Source: Carettochelys insculpta
Lineage: Eukaryota > Chordata > Testudines > Carettochelyidae
Assembly: GCF_033958435.1 (NCBI RefSeq)
Contig: NC_134150.1
Span: 32,917,501 to 32,981,500 of the forward strand
Length of the DNA: 64,000 bases
Direction: 5' to 3'
Under the pieces are notes generated by a model, which saw nothing but the letters and a program-made list of their open reading frames with translations, was not told the DNA's origin and did not search any database. Made by a program: the position numbers and the translations under genes. Shown piece after piece: positions 47,340-58,702 of the stretch (position 1 is its first letter; each line of letters opens with the position of its first letter).

Positions 47340-48620
47340 CATTTTTAGTTTAAATCTTTCTTCCTTCCAAATATTTCCCATACCATAACTTGTTCATTAA
47401 GCTTCTCAGGAAAAAGGAATTAATTAATTTTGGTGGTCATTACAGTAATTATTAACAAATTGAAGCTTCTCCGTTTGTATATAAATCTGTAATTTATCAC
47501 CTCAAAACTACGTTAATAATTAGAGTAATTGCACCAAAAACAGCAAACTTTTGGAGGAATAGCCCTGACTACATTTAACAGGTATATTAAATGGGTGTCA
47601 GAAATCATGCCATATCCTTTTTTTTTTTCCTTATCAGATTTCTTGTGTCTTTTGTGGGTTTGGGATAAAACCATGAACTGGAATATGTCTTTCCTTTCTA
47701 ATGTTTAATGTAGGTATGTGATCAGTAGCACCTCAAATTAAAAATGTAAGTATTTCCTCCTTTCCAGACATGGAATCTGTGACTATTTGTGCTCCATAAT
47801 AAGGCGTACTATGCTGCCAGCCAAAAAGAAACAAACAAACAAAATTGCACTCTGAATATACTGATGATGTCATGATGAACAAGACACTCTCACTTGTAAG
47901 TGCAAGAAGCCACACTTTAGCTCTTAGCACACGTGTACTTCTAAACTGTGAAAATATGGAAGCAAAAGGTTATGATTCATATGTCAACACTTAACTTTTT
48001 TCATAAGAATTCTTTATTAGAATATCAAATACCATGGCTTACTCGAGGAACTCCCCTAGATCTTGATTTAAACCACTAGTAGCACTCTAACTCTAGGAGC
48101 AGTGATATTTCACCATGTATCATGCACCTCTTCTTGCTAGTTCTAAATTGCTTGCTTATATCTTGTGATGGATCCTTCAGTTTCTCATAAATTAATAAGG
48201 CACCTGTGAATATTTGCAAGCAGTTTTTAGAAGTCCTAGTCTGTTCCAATACAGGGGCTGTAAAAAAGAGGACAGATAAAGCAAGTTATTTTCCTTTAGA
48301 ATGCTCTTCCAATATGAAGCAAAATATTATTAATCTAGACTGCCTGCTACTTTCATTTACCATGTAGCTGCTCATGGGATTACAGGCACAAAGGTTTCAT
48401 AAATTTCAAATGAAATATGAACATTTGTTGTCAAAATACTGTTAGAGCTATAAAAGCTCTGCTAGTAGTTGTCCTGCTTTTTTATTGTAACATTTATATC
48501 CATGGGCATTCGTGTGTTCTTTGGCATGAAGGGGAATTTTATTTTTTAACTCCACTATCAATTTTTTTCTTGATTTTAATCCAGGTGACAGATATCAGAG
48601 TAAGGGGTTTGGAATATATT
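47340..48620. other. Unassigned AT-rich sequence
   Basis: No gene or named repeat recognised; a T run lies near 47621-47630. A 113-codon frame at 48417-48758 runs through the alternating purine-pyrimidine tract and into the next MITE, so it is not supported. Confidence 0.4.
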
Positions 48621-48648
48621 TGTGCGTGCGCGCGCGCACGCACACACC
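48621..48648. repeat. Alternating purine-pyrimidine tract (GC/AC/TG)
   Basis: TGTGCGTGCGCGCGCGCACG followed by CACACACC is a 28-base self-complementary alternating tract. Such tracts can adopt Z-form DNA or a cruciform under supercoiling. Confidence 0.8.
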
Positions 48649-48706
48649 CTCCTGCAGCTTCTCTTTATGGTTATATGACACTGCAAGGATCTTGTCTAAG
48701 GATTTA

Positions 48707-49043
48707 TACAGTAAAGCCTCGATTTAACAGACCCCAATTTAATGGACTCTGGAAATAATGGATGCTGTCCACCAGCCACCTCCCCTCCCAATAAATGCTG
48801 GCAACTCACCAGAGCTGCCAGAGCCACCACCATTGGAGTTGGAGGAGCCGCCGTGATGTCTGGGGTGGCTGGGGTCCCTGCAGCAGCTGGAGCCCCCTTC
48901 AGGAGCTGAGGCCACTGCAGCAGCTAAAGCCAGTGCCAGGGTTGGGGGGTGCCTCCCATCCTGCAGATTCAGATTTAATGGACTTTCAGCATTAATGGAC
49001 ACCCCTTCTCCCTATTAGTCCATTAAATCAAGAGTTTACTGTA
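48707..49043. mobile_element. Tigger/pogo-type MITE (333 bp), TA target site
   Basis: The body at 48709-49041 starts CAGTAAAGCCTCGATTTAAC and ends GATTTAATGGACTTTCAGCA... then AAATCAAGAGTTTACTG. TA lies on both sides. CAGTAAA...TCGATTTAAC termini and a TA duplication are characteristic of the Tigger/pogo branch of Tc1/mariner. The ATTTAATGGAC motif is repeated in inverted orientation in each arm. The GC-rich centre, with CAGC/GCTG runs, does not encode a transposase. Confidence 0.85.
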
Positions 49044-52000
49044 ATCTAATCTATAGTCTGCCAGGAGTAGACATGTGGGAACACTGTCAGAAGGTGATGG
49101 CTACTTCATCTGCTTCCCCTTTTTCTCAGGGGCTGGCCTTCTATGTAGTTCTCGGCCTGGTGGTGATAGGATGCCGTTATTTTCGGCAGGCATGACAGAA
49201 ATTAGAGAGAAAAATAAGTATGGGGTTGCATCTGGCTGCTTCTACAAGGGCTTAATACGTGGTTTGTTAAATACAGGTATTTGGAATAAAATAGCAAGGC
49301 TCAAACTGAGATACTGCTATGCATGTGAATGACATGCCTGTAAATAGCTTTGATGTAATTAATAGGATAATTAAGGTTAATATTATATGCAGAAGTGTTT
49401 GTGGTATTAGAGTGCTAAATCTACATGTAGGCACCTAGTGTAATATCTTTAATGGGTGTACTTATGAACCTAAATATAGAGTTAAATGTCTCTTTTGGGT
49501 ACCCAGTTTAGAAGAATGGGTTCATAGTGTCTTGTTAGTATAAAGACCAGGTTGCAGGATTTAGAAACTTGTTAATCCATGTACTGGTTATAATAGTATG
49601 ATAAATAAATGCTTTTTGGAATTTCTATTAGAAGATAGGCATAAGTCGTTAGAATAGTCATTTGTTCTTTGGATATTTACTGTGAAAATGATTATGCCAT
49701 GTTAAAACTGTGTAATAGTAAGCAGACACTTTTCAGTGCTGATGGGTGAATTCTGGAAATGCTCTATTTATTTTTCTCTCTATTGACTAGTTGCATTCAG
49801 GCAAGACTGACAGTGCATTGACTTGGAAAACAACTGAGACTGAACAATTTCAAACCATTGACATTACACTGCTTCATTTGTGAACTGCATTGCTTCTGCA
49901 TGCACCAGTTACTTTTTTATGGCATGCTTGCATGTTTAGAAGGCCTTGAAAAACAAGAGAGATGGAGGCTATATTTTTTTAAAAAAGCAGTCCATGTTAT
50001 TTATGCATTTTACATTACTGTGACAACTGAATAAAAAAGAAAGACTGGCAACTTTTAAAAAATAAAATCAGCTAGCATCTTATAACTCTATGTGCCTTTA
50101 TTCTAATTTACTATGAAAAGTTCATGTAAAATTTCTCCATTGTATTTCCAGCTTGTGAGTATCATTTCAAGCATGTTGCCTTCAGTACTCTTTCTTGTAA
50201 TGTATTTGGCAATATAGACAGAAAATGTTGGAAGAATACATAAGAATTTAGTCAGTCTGTCTAAAAAATATAAAACATGTAGGCTCTGCCTCAGTCTAGG
50301 TATCTGTCTGCCTATGTAAAGGCACAAAATGCGCAGACTTTAGCTCAATGTAAGCATTTATGCAGGCTGTTGCTTTTCAATGAAAATTCATACACCATGC
50401 AAATCAGTTCTTACCAGCAACATTTCTGCTACATCATAACTGGATCTTCCCGGAATGTAGATCTCCACCCTGCCAAGATAGCCTCTGCATCAGCACTCAC
50501 TTCCGCTATGGACTGAGCTACATTGGGAAGTGGAATTGTCCCTCTGGTGTAATCAGAATTTTAGCAGGATTGGCAGTGTCTTAGGGTGAGCTGTGCATAG
50601 AAACCAGAGCTGTGAGATGAGCAGCCCAATACAGATGTGCCTGGGAATTGCTTTCCCACACAGCTGTTTAGGACTAGTCACACCTTAGCCCAAAGTAACT
50701 CTGTAGATGACCCTGTGTTTTGTGTTTCTCAGCTATTCCAATAAGACATCTGCTAATTGTTTGGGAAACAAAGACTTCTGAGAATGGAGCTTACCTGCCT
50801 GTGTCTCAGAGGTGTAAATACCTTTGAGAGCTACCTGAGCTCTGGCCTTTCTCTGGCTGTGAAGCTGAGTGTCAGGTGTAGCAATGCAATCAAATTATTT
50901 GTTTCAGAACAGCACTTGCAGGTAAATAATATCTCCACCCCCCCATGCACATACCTTACATGAGTGGCAGCTCTGCAAATTTAACTAGTAATCTGAAGTC
51001 AAACTAGCTTCCCTGTTTATCCCACATCATTACTGGTGATAAAAGTTCTGTTGAACTACATTAAGTCTGTACCTCGTCTTCATGGTATGGAGGACTGGCC
51101 CCTTGCAAACACGGTACTTTAATGATATGTCACAGATGTAGCCAGCTGGAAGTTAGTAGACAATTTGAACGATGATGCACAGGAAGTAACAGAATCCAGT
51201 TTACCGTCTCCTGTCTGTATGGCCTTTCTCAAGTGCTCATGAGTTAAAAAAAAAAAATAGAGAATGGGGCCTGAGAGGAGAAACATGTCTTTGTGTCACT
51301 GAGTATACAGATATTCCTTATATGCATAAGGGACAGAGCTGTTAAATGAGAAATGTTTTTATCAAGTCACTTTTCAGAGCAAAATGGTGCTTTTATTAAA
51401 ATAACATAATTTTTGCAGTACATGCACCTTTTGTTATTGTCTTTCCTCCAAAATAGCACCTGCCCATAAACAGTCAGAAGTAATGGGTTGGGAAAGTACC
51501 GACAGTGTTATACCATGTAAGCCAACAGAGTAGACAGTCTGTAGCAGCTTAAATATGGGAACCTCTTTTATTGAGAGAATATAGATGAAGGCATCAGAGC
51601 TATCTCATGCCCACTTTGAAAAGTGTTAGCTCCAAATATAGTTCTTGCACTCACCATTTCCCAGATCAGAGGTGAAAATGCTACCAACTTGGTCATAATA
51701 GAACCAAGAATAAATGCTCTGTTTAGCTTCACTGTCCATTTTCCACCTTTTACTGCTGCTCGTAAATATGAATAAAACATATGTGTCATGAATAAGTGTG
51801 TTGCCTGCTTAAGTCAGTTATGAAAATAGAATACTTGTGTGCAGATTCATACAAGTTTCATAATGTGACACACAGTGGGTGAGTGGGTGGCATTGGGGAT
51901 CAAAGCTGGGACTGGCTCAACAGTATGAGCGTCTACTGCCTGCATTAAAGCTTTTAGCTGGTTCTGCTCAGATGTTGTGGCTGACTCATAATCTGCCTTG

Positions 52001-54612
52001 TGGTTCAGACAACAGAGGGGTACATACTGTGTAAGTGTGAGTTACACTTTGGGCATTGTACTTTCCTGTTAGTTGTATGGAAAATGTCTTAACATCTACT
52101 TGTAGAATAAAGACTTTCATTACAAGCAAGGTGGGGTTTATCTGGCTTTGCTATAACATGAGAAAATTATTTACACACCTCTGTGACATACAAATCCCCT
52201 CTAATTGTATTTCTTGTTTTTGCATTCATCTACCTGACTATTTACGATTGATTCTTGTGCAAACATCAATTCTCTGGCATAAAGTGCATTGACCGAAAAC
52301 AGCTGTCCAGTAAAGGAACCAATATTCTTCTGACTGTGGTCTTCAGCTGACTGGTTTGCCCTTCAGCAGTCATTTTTATGGTTTTCTCTGGTTCTACATA
52401 CAGTGTAACTCACCAATGACCAAAAGACTTTCCCATTTTGGATACTGCTTCATGTTTGGCTAAGGATGTCCATTGTATCTACAAATAAAATGTGGCCTTT
52501 ATTGAATTAGAGTGCATTTATCCAAGTATTTCTTCATAAATTTCACACGTTCAATATTGTGGACAAAGTATAAGGAAGCCATGTATATTGGTTGCCATAT
52601 AATTGGATGCTATAACTATACCTAGAATGTGTCATTTGAGAGGATTGAAATTAGGGACAATACAGCAGCAATGGGCAGCTCTAGAAATACGTTTTAGCAG
52701 AGAAATCATTCAGATTTTATTCACATGATTTTAGATGCTACAACACATAATGATTTCGTAGTGAAATTGAGTTTTTCCTACAAATATATCTCTCAATTTC
52801 TCCATTTATCTGCTGGTTAAAGTGGGTAAAATTGAGACTTGGCATAAGCATGTGTCTTCCCCTGCAGTTGGTGGAGTTAGCTTCACTTATTGCAGGTCTC
52901 AAATGCATCAATCTGGGTGAAAATTTTGCCAGAGCTCATGGCCATTAGAGATTTACTTCTCCTATACTAGAAGTCTCCAAATAGTATCGTTTTGAAGAGA
53001 TGGTGTTATTGCGATGTGTCTCTGATATTTGATGCACTGAGAGCATCTTTTAAGAGCCTTTGTGCTGTCACTATCTCAGAAAGTTAAAGCCTAGTTTGTA
53101 AGTCTCAGCTACATCAGATTAAAGGAACTATTTATGAAGTCTATGGCTGTCTTCCTCTATCTTCTGTTGACACACACACTGGATATATTTTAGTCCCTCC
53201 AAATATTTATAGTCTAGAATCCTCCTTGCTTGATTCACACATACTCCATAATAGTTAAAGAAACAAAAGAACATTAGAGAAATAAAGGACAACATTAAAT
53301 GAAAGGCAAATAAGTTCTTAAAATATGTAAAAGCGATGTTTAAATTGGACAGGTGGACTGAATCATTTTTGAAATACGAAGACGCACTGCTCATTTGACC
53401 TCTTATGAAGTTTCATAACTATTTGGAAAGGCTTATCTCAGGGTAATTTCACAGTTTTCTCCTATTCATTCCATTCTCATATATTCTCATACTTCATTTT
53501 AAAACAAAATAATGTCAACAACTGGCTGGCTGGTTATCTGACTGTAGAATGAACTACTGAAAAGACCCTAGCCCTCCTGTTAACACAGTACTTTTATCCA
53601 GTAATCAGAGCCTGCGGCAGACAAAATAACAATTCATCTGGAAAACGAGATTAACTTATTTAAGTTAGGCAGTGATCACAGAGAGAAACACATTGGTGTT
53701 GTCTGCTTCAACGAAAGTAGACGGATTGGAGGGCCATTCTAGTTCAAAGGATCTGTGTAGCAGGTCCAGCTTGTTGAAAGTAATTGGACTCTGTCAGAGT
53801 ATGCCTTTGTCCGATATGGATATTACAATGGAACTCTATTAATCTCTGACAAATCCCTTCACATCTGATGAAGTCTGTATACCTCTTTTCTTCATTAGAA
53901 TACCTTACTACCCACTTTCATGGGTGTATTGTTGTGTCCTGAGCATTGGTGATTGTGTCAGAGGTATCACTCTTTTAACATTTTACCTTAAACAAAGTGA
54001 CCCAGATTGCTAATTCCTATTGACTTTTGTTTGCACTCTTTCCTATCCTTTAATTATGTTCTTTACATGCCACCATAAAGGCTTTTTTTTTTATTGGTTT
54101 AAAGTCTCTTCACTGAGGTATGGCCCATACATGTTAAACAAAAGGGAATTGTAAACCGTATTTAGAAGACTAAAAGCTAAACAAAATTCAAATGACTCAT
54201 TGTTTTCTCTCAGTGAATTCCTAGTTAAGACCAGTCTATGTTCTAGTGATCAGGTGAAGAATAACAGATATGATTTTGGAAGGTGCATTATGGAACATTT
54301 TAAGCTGAGCTGGGCAGACATTTTATACTAGACAGTGAAAGAACTCCTTTTTTAAGCTATCTTGGGCTCTTAGTTGACTGGTGGGTTTTGAAAGGTTCAA
54401 AGTTAGGAGAATCTACACAAATGATAAATTGTTCTGTCTTGTCCCAATTACATCATATTCTACATAGTTTTAAAATGGGCTTCGTCCATAGGAGAGGTTA
54501 TTCACACTCACATATGAAGTTGTTGACATTCTTTTTAATAATTTGTTTAGAGCACTACATAGGAATTGCAACCATTATAGAAACAGTTTGAAAGAAAAAT
54601 GTTTTAAACGTC
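49044..54612. other. Long AT-rich stretch, nothing identified
   Basis: About 5.6 kb without a recognised gene, RNA or repeat family. Open frames are all under 90 codons and lack domains. An A run lies at about 51246-51257. The short segment 'CATCTGATGAAGT' at 53861-53873 resembles part of the Penelope 3' UTR but is too short to call. Confidence 0.45.
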
Positions 54613-54653
54613 AATAGAATTAATAGAATCTCACTGAAGGACTGTCTGGTTAT

Positions 54654-55688
54654 GTGGACTCTTTCCTCAGAGCCTATGCTACCAGCACTCCCAGCTATCT
54701 CCAAGACACCACTGACTTCCTGAGAAAACTGCAAGACATTGATGACCTACCAGAAAACACTATCCTAGCCACCATGGATGTAGAGGCTCTCTATACCAAC
54801 ATCCTACACAAAGATGGAATAAATGCTGTCTGGAACAGTATCCCTGATGATGCTACAGCACATCTGATGGCTGAGCTCTGTAACTTTATCCTCACACACA
54901 ACTATTTCAGATTTGGTGACGATATATACCTTCAAATCAGCGGCACAGCTATGGGTACCCACATGGCCCCTCAATATGCCAATATTTTCATGGCTGACCT
55001 GGAACAGCACTTCCTTAGCTCTCGTCCACTAACACCCCATCTCTACGTACGCTACATTGATGACATCTTCATCATCTGGGCCCATGGGAAGGAGACTCTG
55101 GAGGAGTTCCACCGGGACTTCAACAACTTTCACCCGAACATCAACCTCAGCCTGGAACAGTCTACAAAGGAGATCCACTTCCTGGCCACCACCGTGCTCA
55201 TACACGATGGCCACATCACTACCACCCTGTACCATAAACCCACTGACCGCTATGCCTACCTTCATGCCTCCAGCTTCCGTCCCAGACACACCACACGGTC
55301 CATTGTCTACAGCCAACCACTAAGATATAACCGCATTTGCTCCAACCCCTCTGACAGAGACAAACACCTACAGGAGCTCTACCAAGCATTCTTGAAAGTG
55401 CAATACCCACCTGAGGAAGTGAAAAAACAGATCAACAGAGCCAGACGTGTGCTACGAAGCCTCTTACTACGGGACAAGCCCAAGAGAGAAACCAACAGAA
55501 CACCACTAGCCATCACCTACAGTCCTCAGCTAAAACCTCTACAGCGCATTATCAGGGATTTACAACCCCTCCTGGACAATGATCCCCCACTTTCACAGGC
55601 CTTGGGAGTCAGACCAGTCCTTGCCCACAGACAACCTGACAACCTGAAGCAAATCCTAACCAGCAACTATACACCACAGTCACTCTAA
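54654..55688 (+). pseudogene. Penelope-like reverse transcriptase (344 aa, 5'-truncated)
   Basis: This is the reverse transcriptase of a Penelope-like element, which copies element RNA into DNA at chromosomal ends or nicked sites. Visible motifs: ATMDVEALYTNI at residues 39-50 (motif A, catalytic D42), SGTAMGTHMAPQYANIFMAD at 96-115 (motif B) and YIDD at 134-137 (motif C, catalytic aspartates). A further conserved block runs from EIHFLATTVLIHDG into LYHKPTD (about 173-198). The frame is open upstream of the first Met to about 54640, so the Met is not the native start; the original N-terminus is lost. The frame ends at a TAA just before the linker that in family members continues into the endonuclease, so a one-base shift separates the two. 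Catalytic residues look intact. Confidence 0.9.
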
Positions 55689-56193
55689 CTCAGGGGCCCA
55701 TCCATGCAACAAACCTTGTTGCCAGCTCTGCCCACATATCTACACCAGCAACACCATTACAGGACCTAACCAGATCTGCCACACCATCGTGGGTTCATTC
55801 AGCTGCACATCTACCAATATAATTTATGCCATCATGTGCCAGCAATGCCCCTATGCTATATACATCGGAGAAACTGGACAGTCTCTACATAAAAGAATAC
55901 ATGCACACAAATCAGATATCAGAAATGGCAATGCACAAAAACCCATAGGAGAGCACTTTAATCTCCCGGGCCACACAGTAGCAGACTTAAAAGTAGCTAT
56001 CCTACAGCAAAAACATGTCAGGACCAGACTCCAAAGAGAAATTTCTGAGCTACAATTCATTTGCAAATTCGACACCCTCAGCTCAGGCTTAAACAAAGAC
56101 TGTGAATGGCTGGCTAAATACAAAAGCAGCTTCCCCTCCCTTGGTGTTCACACCTCCAGATCAACTGCTGGTAGTAAGCCTCACCCTTCCTGA
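55689..56193 (+). pseudogene. Penelope GIY-YIG endonuclease domain (frame-shifted from RT)
   Basis: The coding sequence resumes in the next frame from about 55676 and is open to 56193. The readable 134 residues from a GTG codon at 55789 include IYAIMCQQC (GIY-like strand with Cys pair), YIGETGQ (YIG strand), KRIHAHKSDIR (conserved Arg) and the PIGEHFNLPGH block, followed by a REISELQFI helix and a GLN motif. Together these define the Penelope-type GIY-YIG nuclease, which nicks target DNA for priming. The upstream linker holds a Cys-rich CNKPCCQLCP segment, as in relatives. The domain appears complete but is separated from the RT by a frame change, so this copy cannot make the fused protein. 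Confidence 0.88.
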
Positions 56194-56368
56194 CTGAGCT
56201 AACCTTGTTATCCCCACTCTTGCTCTGGCTTATTTATATCTGGCCCTGCAGATTTCCATGACCAGCATCTGATGAAGTGAGTCTGTGCTCACAAAAGCTC
56301 ATGCTCAAAACTTTTCTGTTAGTCTATAAGGTGCCACAGGACCCTTCATTGCCTTTAATAGAATTAAT

Positions 56369-58298
56369 GTGTTTGATACATTGTTCTTATTCACTATTTG
56401 CCTTGTGGTAGCATCCAAATGCCCCACTCAGGATTAAGGCTCATTCTGCGAAGTGCGCTTCAAACACACTGAAAGACAGAGCTTACACTCTACAGCCCCA
56501 ACCCTTCAACAGATTCCACATAGATGTACTTTCTCTGGAGTCCTGGTGACTTCACTGAGGATCTGGAGCTAATTTAAAGCAAAGCATGGCAAGCGAGCCT
56601 GACAATGAGAGACAGAAAAAGAGAAACAGTGGTCAGTGTCATGTTCTTTTGGATAGGTGAGTTCACAGCTTGATAATTCTGAATCATTTAAGGGTTTTTT
56701 TTAATTTTGTTTTGCTTGGGATTTCTTCAGAGCCACCAACCTGAACAATCATCAGGCTGAACTATCATCAATCTCACCTTAAGGGTGGCAAGTCAGTTTA
56801 GGGAAGCCTGCCCTGCTTCAGACCCCAAGCAGCTGGAAGGTGTTTGTAGTTCTGAGTAACTTCCAATGCTTTAGATGTGAAAGTCTGAGTAATGCCAGCT
56901 TGAAATATGAAATAACTTTCCCTTTGCTTGATTTTGCTGGTTGGCCAAACAGAGTGAGAACCTACTAAAATGTATGTCATATGCATGGGACTGAAAATGT
57001 AGTTCTTTACCTTGAAAGACAGCAGTGTTACTCCTGGGCTGAGTGGGAAGTATTGATTGTCTCAGATGCAAATGTGAAAAAAATTATTAGCAGCTTATAT
57101 TTGCTGTTTGTTATACAGTATTGCTTTTAATAATACTTCCAAAATTCAGAAGTAGTTTTTCACACTGAAAAAGTTAGCATTTCTGATTGAAATATTGTAC
57201 TATAGCAAAGCTATGTAGATCTCCAATTTCTTGTCTTGGGGCACGGGGAGGAGGGAGGACTCTATAGTGATGATTTAAAAAAAAATCAAAAGCATCCATC
57301 CCTGTCTTTAAACTATAACCCCTGCAATGTACCTAAGTCTCCTTCATGGTAATGTGCACACATTGAGCCATAGAGAGAGAGATAGTATAAAATCATTTGG
57401 ACAGGTAGATGAAGTTGGTTATTAATAGGTATTTTTTTTGTTAGCAAGGGGTGTAACATTTCAGTTCCTTCCTTACAATTATAAAACTGTCTTGTAAAAA
57501 TTCCACTTGCCCACTATCCTGAATGAGTGATTTTCCTTGAGAGCTGCGTGGAATATCATTAGGTTGTTTTCTGGTTTTGTATTTTTGTGGACAGCAATCA
57601 TATTGGCATCTGGGCTGGTAAATTTTCTTGACAATTCTGTGAGGCTGGTAATACCAAGTCCACTAACCCTCATTTTCTCATGCAGACTGTGGATTAACTG
57701 AACATCATGAGCCATAAAGGCAATTTTAGAGATTGAGGAGCTCTTTAATGCTAATTAAGAGGCGCTGTGGCTATTGAAGCTAGTTATGCCAAGTAAAAGT
57801 GATATTTAGGGGCATATATGTTGTTTTTTAAAAACACTTCTAGGAAGCAAACATATGCTATTTGTTACTTTAGCTTCTTCCTTCATATTATGGCTCTTGA
57901 ATACATTTATTTGTTATAGGCCAGACTTCACATTACAATCTACGTGAGCCTATATACTTGACATTCTTCTCCCTCCCTCCCCTGCAGCAGATGGGAAGTT
58001 GGCGTACAGAGAAGGACTGAGAAGTGTGTGGAACCTTGGCTTTGTCCACCAACCTTCTAACACAGTGCTCTTCAGAGATGACTTAGCTGAAAACAGGAAA
58101 TAAACTACACCTTTTAAAGGCGTTGACTAGATTAATTCTTCTTGAGACCATGGAAAATGTGCACATTTTGCACAATTCTGTGTGCAAGGTCTAGCGCTAA
58201 AGTTCATTTCAGCCCAATGTTTGAGTTGTGCCACCGTGTGGCTGGGTGGTATATACTTTTGCAAACTGTTCTGAAAACATCAAGATATGCTGAACATG
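56369..58298. other. Unassigned AT-rich sequence
   Basis: No gene or named repeat recognised. Confidence 0.4.
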
Positions 58299-58640
58299 CA
58301 GGTTGACTCTCTCTAATCTGGCACTTTCATCTGACAACATCAGTAATCCAACATGATTTTATTTAGCCAGATGACCACTTATCATGGGTATGGCCAAGTT
58401 TCCTGTGATCCCATAAGGTTTGTTTATAACCACCAGGTCTGTGCAGTTTATAACCACCAGGTCTGTCAATGCTCTGTGCAGTTATTTAGCTGTAATTTAC
58501 CCCAAATGTCTTCCAAGTGCCCAGTAAGCAGTGGAAGTGTTGGTAATGCTGCTAGACAATATTGACCTCCTGCACTCTGGCAAATTGTCTTGTTCAGCAC
58601 CAGCAAGTCCTGAGGGTGCCAAACAAGAGAGGTTCAACCC
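58299..58640. mobile_element. Tc1/mariner-like (Tigger-type) MITE with 'GGTTGA' ends
   Basis: The left end, CAGGTTGACTCTCTCTAATC (58299-58318) followed by TGGCAC, and the right end, GGGTGCCAAACAAGAGAGG then TTCAACC (to about 58639), are imperfect inverted repeats of about 26 bp. Such 'GGTTGAACCTCTCTAATCTGGCAC' type ends occur on Tigger-like MITEs of reptiles. The interior contains a tandem duplication of about 24 bp (58426-58470). No duplication of the target was resolved. Non-coding. Confidence 0.65.
58426..58473 (+). repeat. Two tandem copies of a 24-bp unit
   Basis: TTTATAACCACCAGGTCTGT followed by GCAG is repeated directly, with the second copy diverging after GGTCTGT. It lies inside the Tigger-type MITE. 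Confidence 0.8.
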
Positions 58641-58702
58641 ATATATGATTTTTTTTTTATTGTGAACATGTATTCTAGCCACATTCTATACCATATTTAA
58701 TC

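Larger units (their letters stand above)
54613..56368 (+). mobile_element. Penelope-like retroelement, 5'-truncated, 12-bp target duplication
   Basis: The element body at 54625-56356 (1732 bp) is bounded by identical AATAGAATTAAT copies at 54613-54624 and 56357-56368. It carries an RT open frame, a GIY-YIG endonuclease frame and a 3' UTR (56197-56356). The order RT then GIY-YIG is unique to Penelope-like elements. The N-terminal part of the usual ORF is missing, so the copy is 5'-truncated. The preserved frames and perfect duplication indicate a relatively recent insertion compared with the other LINE copies here. Confidence 0.9.

Noticed and set aside
49410..49510. Palindromic repeat similar to 12111-12215
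   Set aside because: Only the short phrase TAGGCACCTAGTG matches; not enough to call the family.
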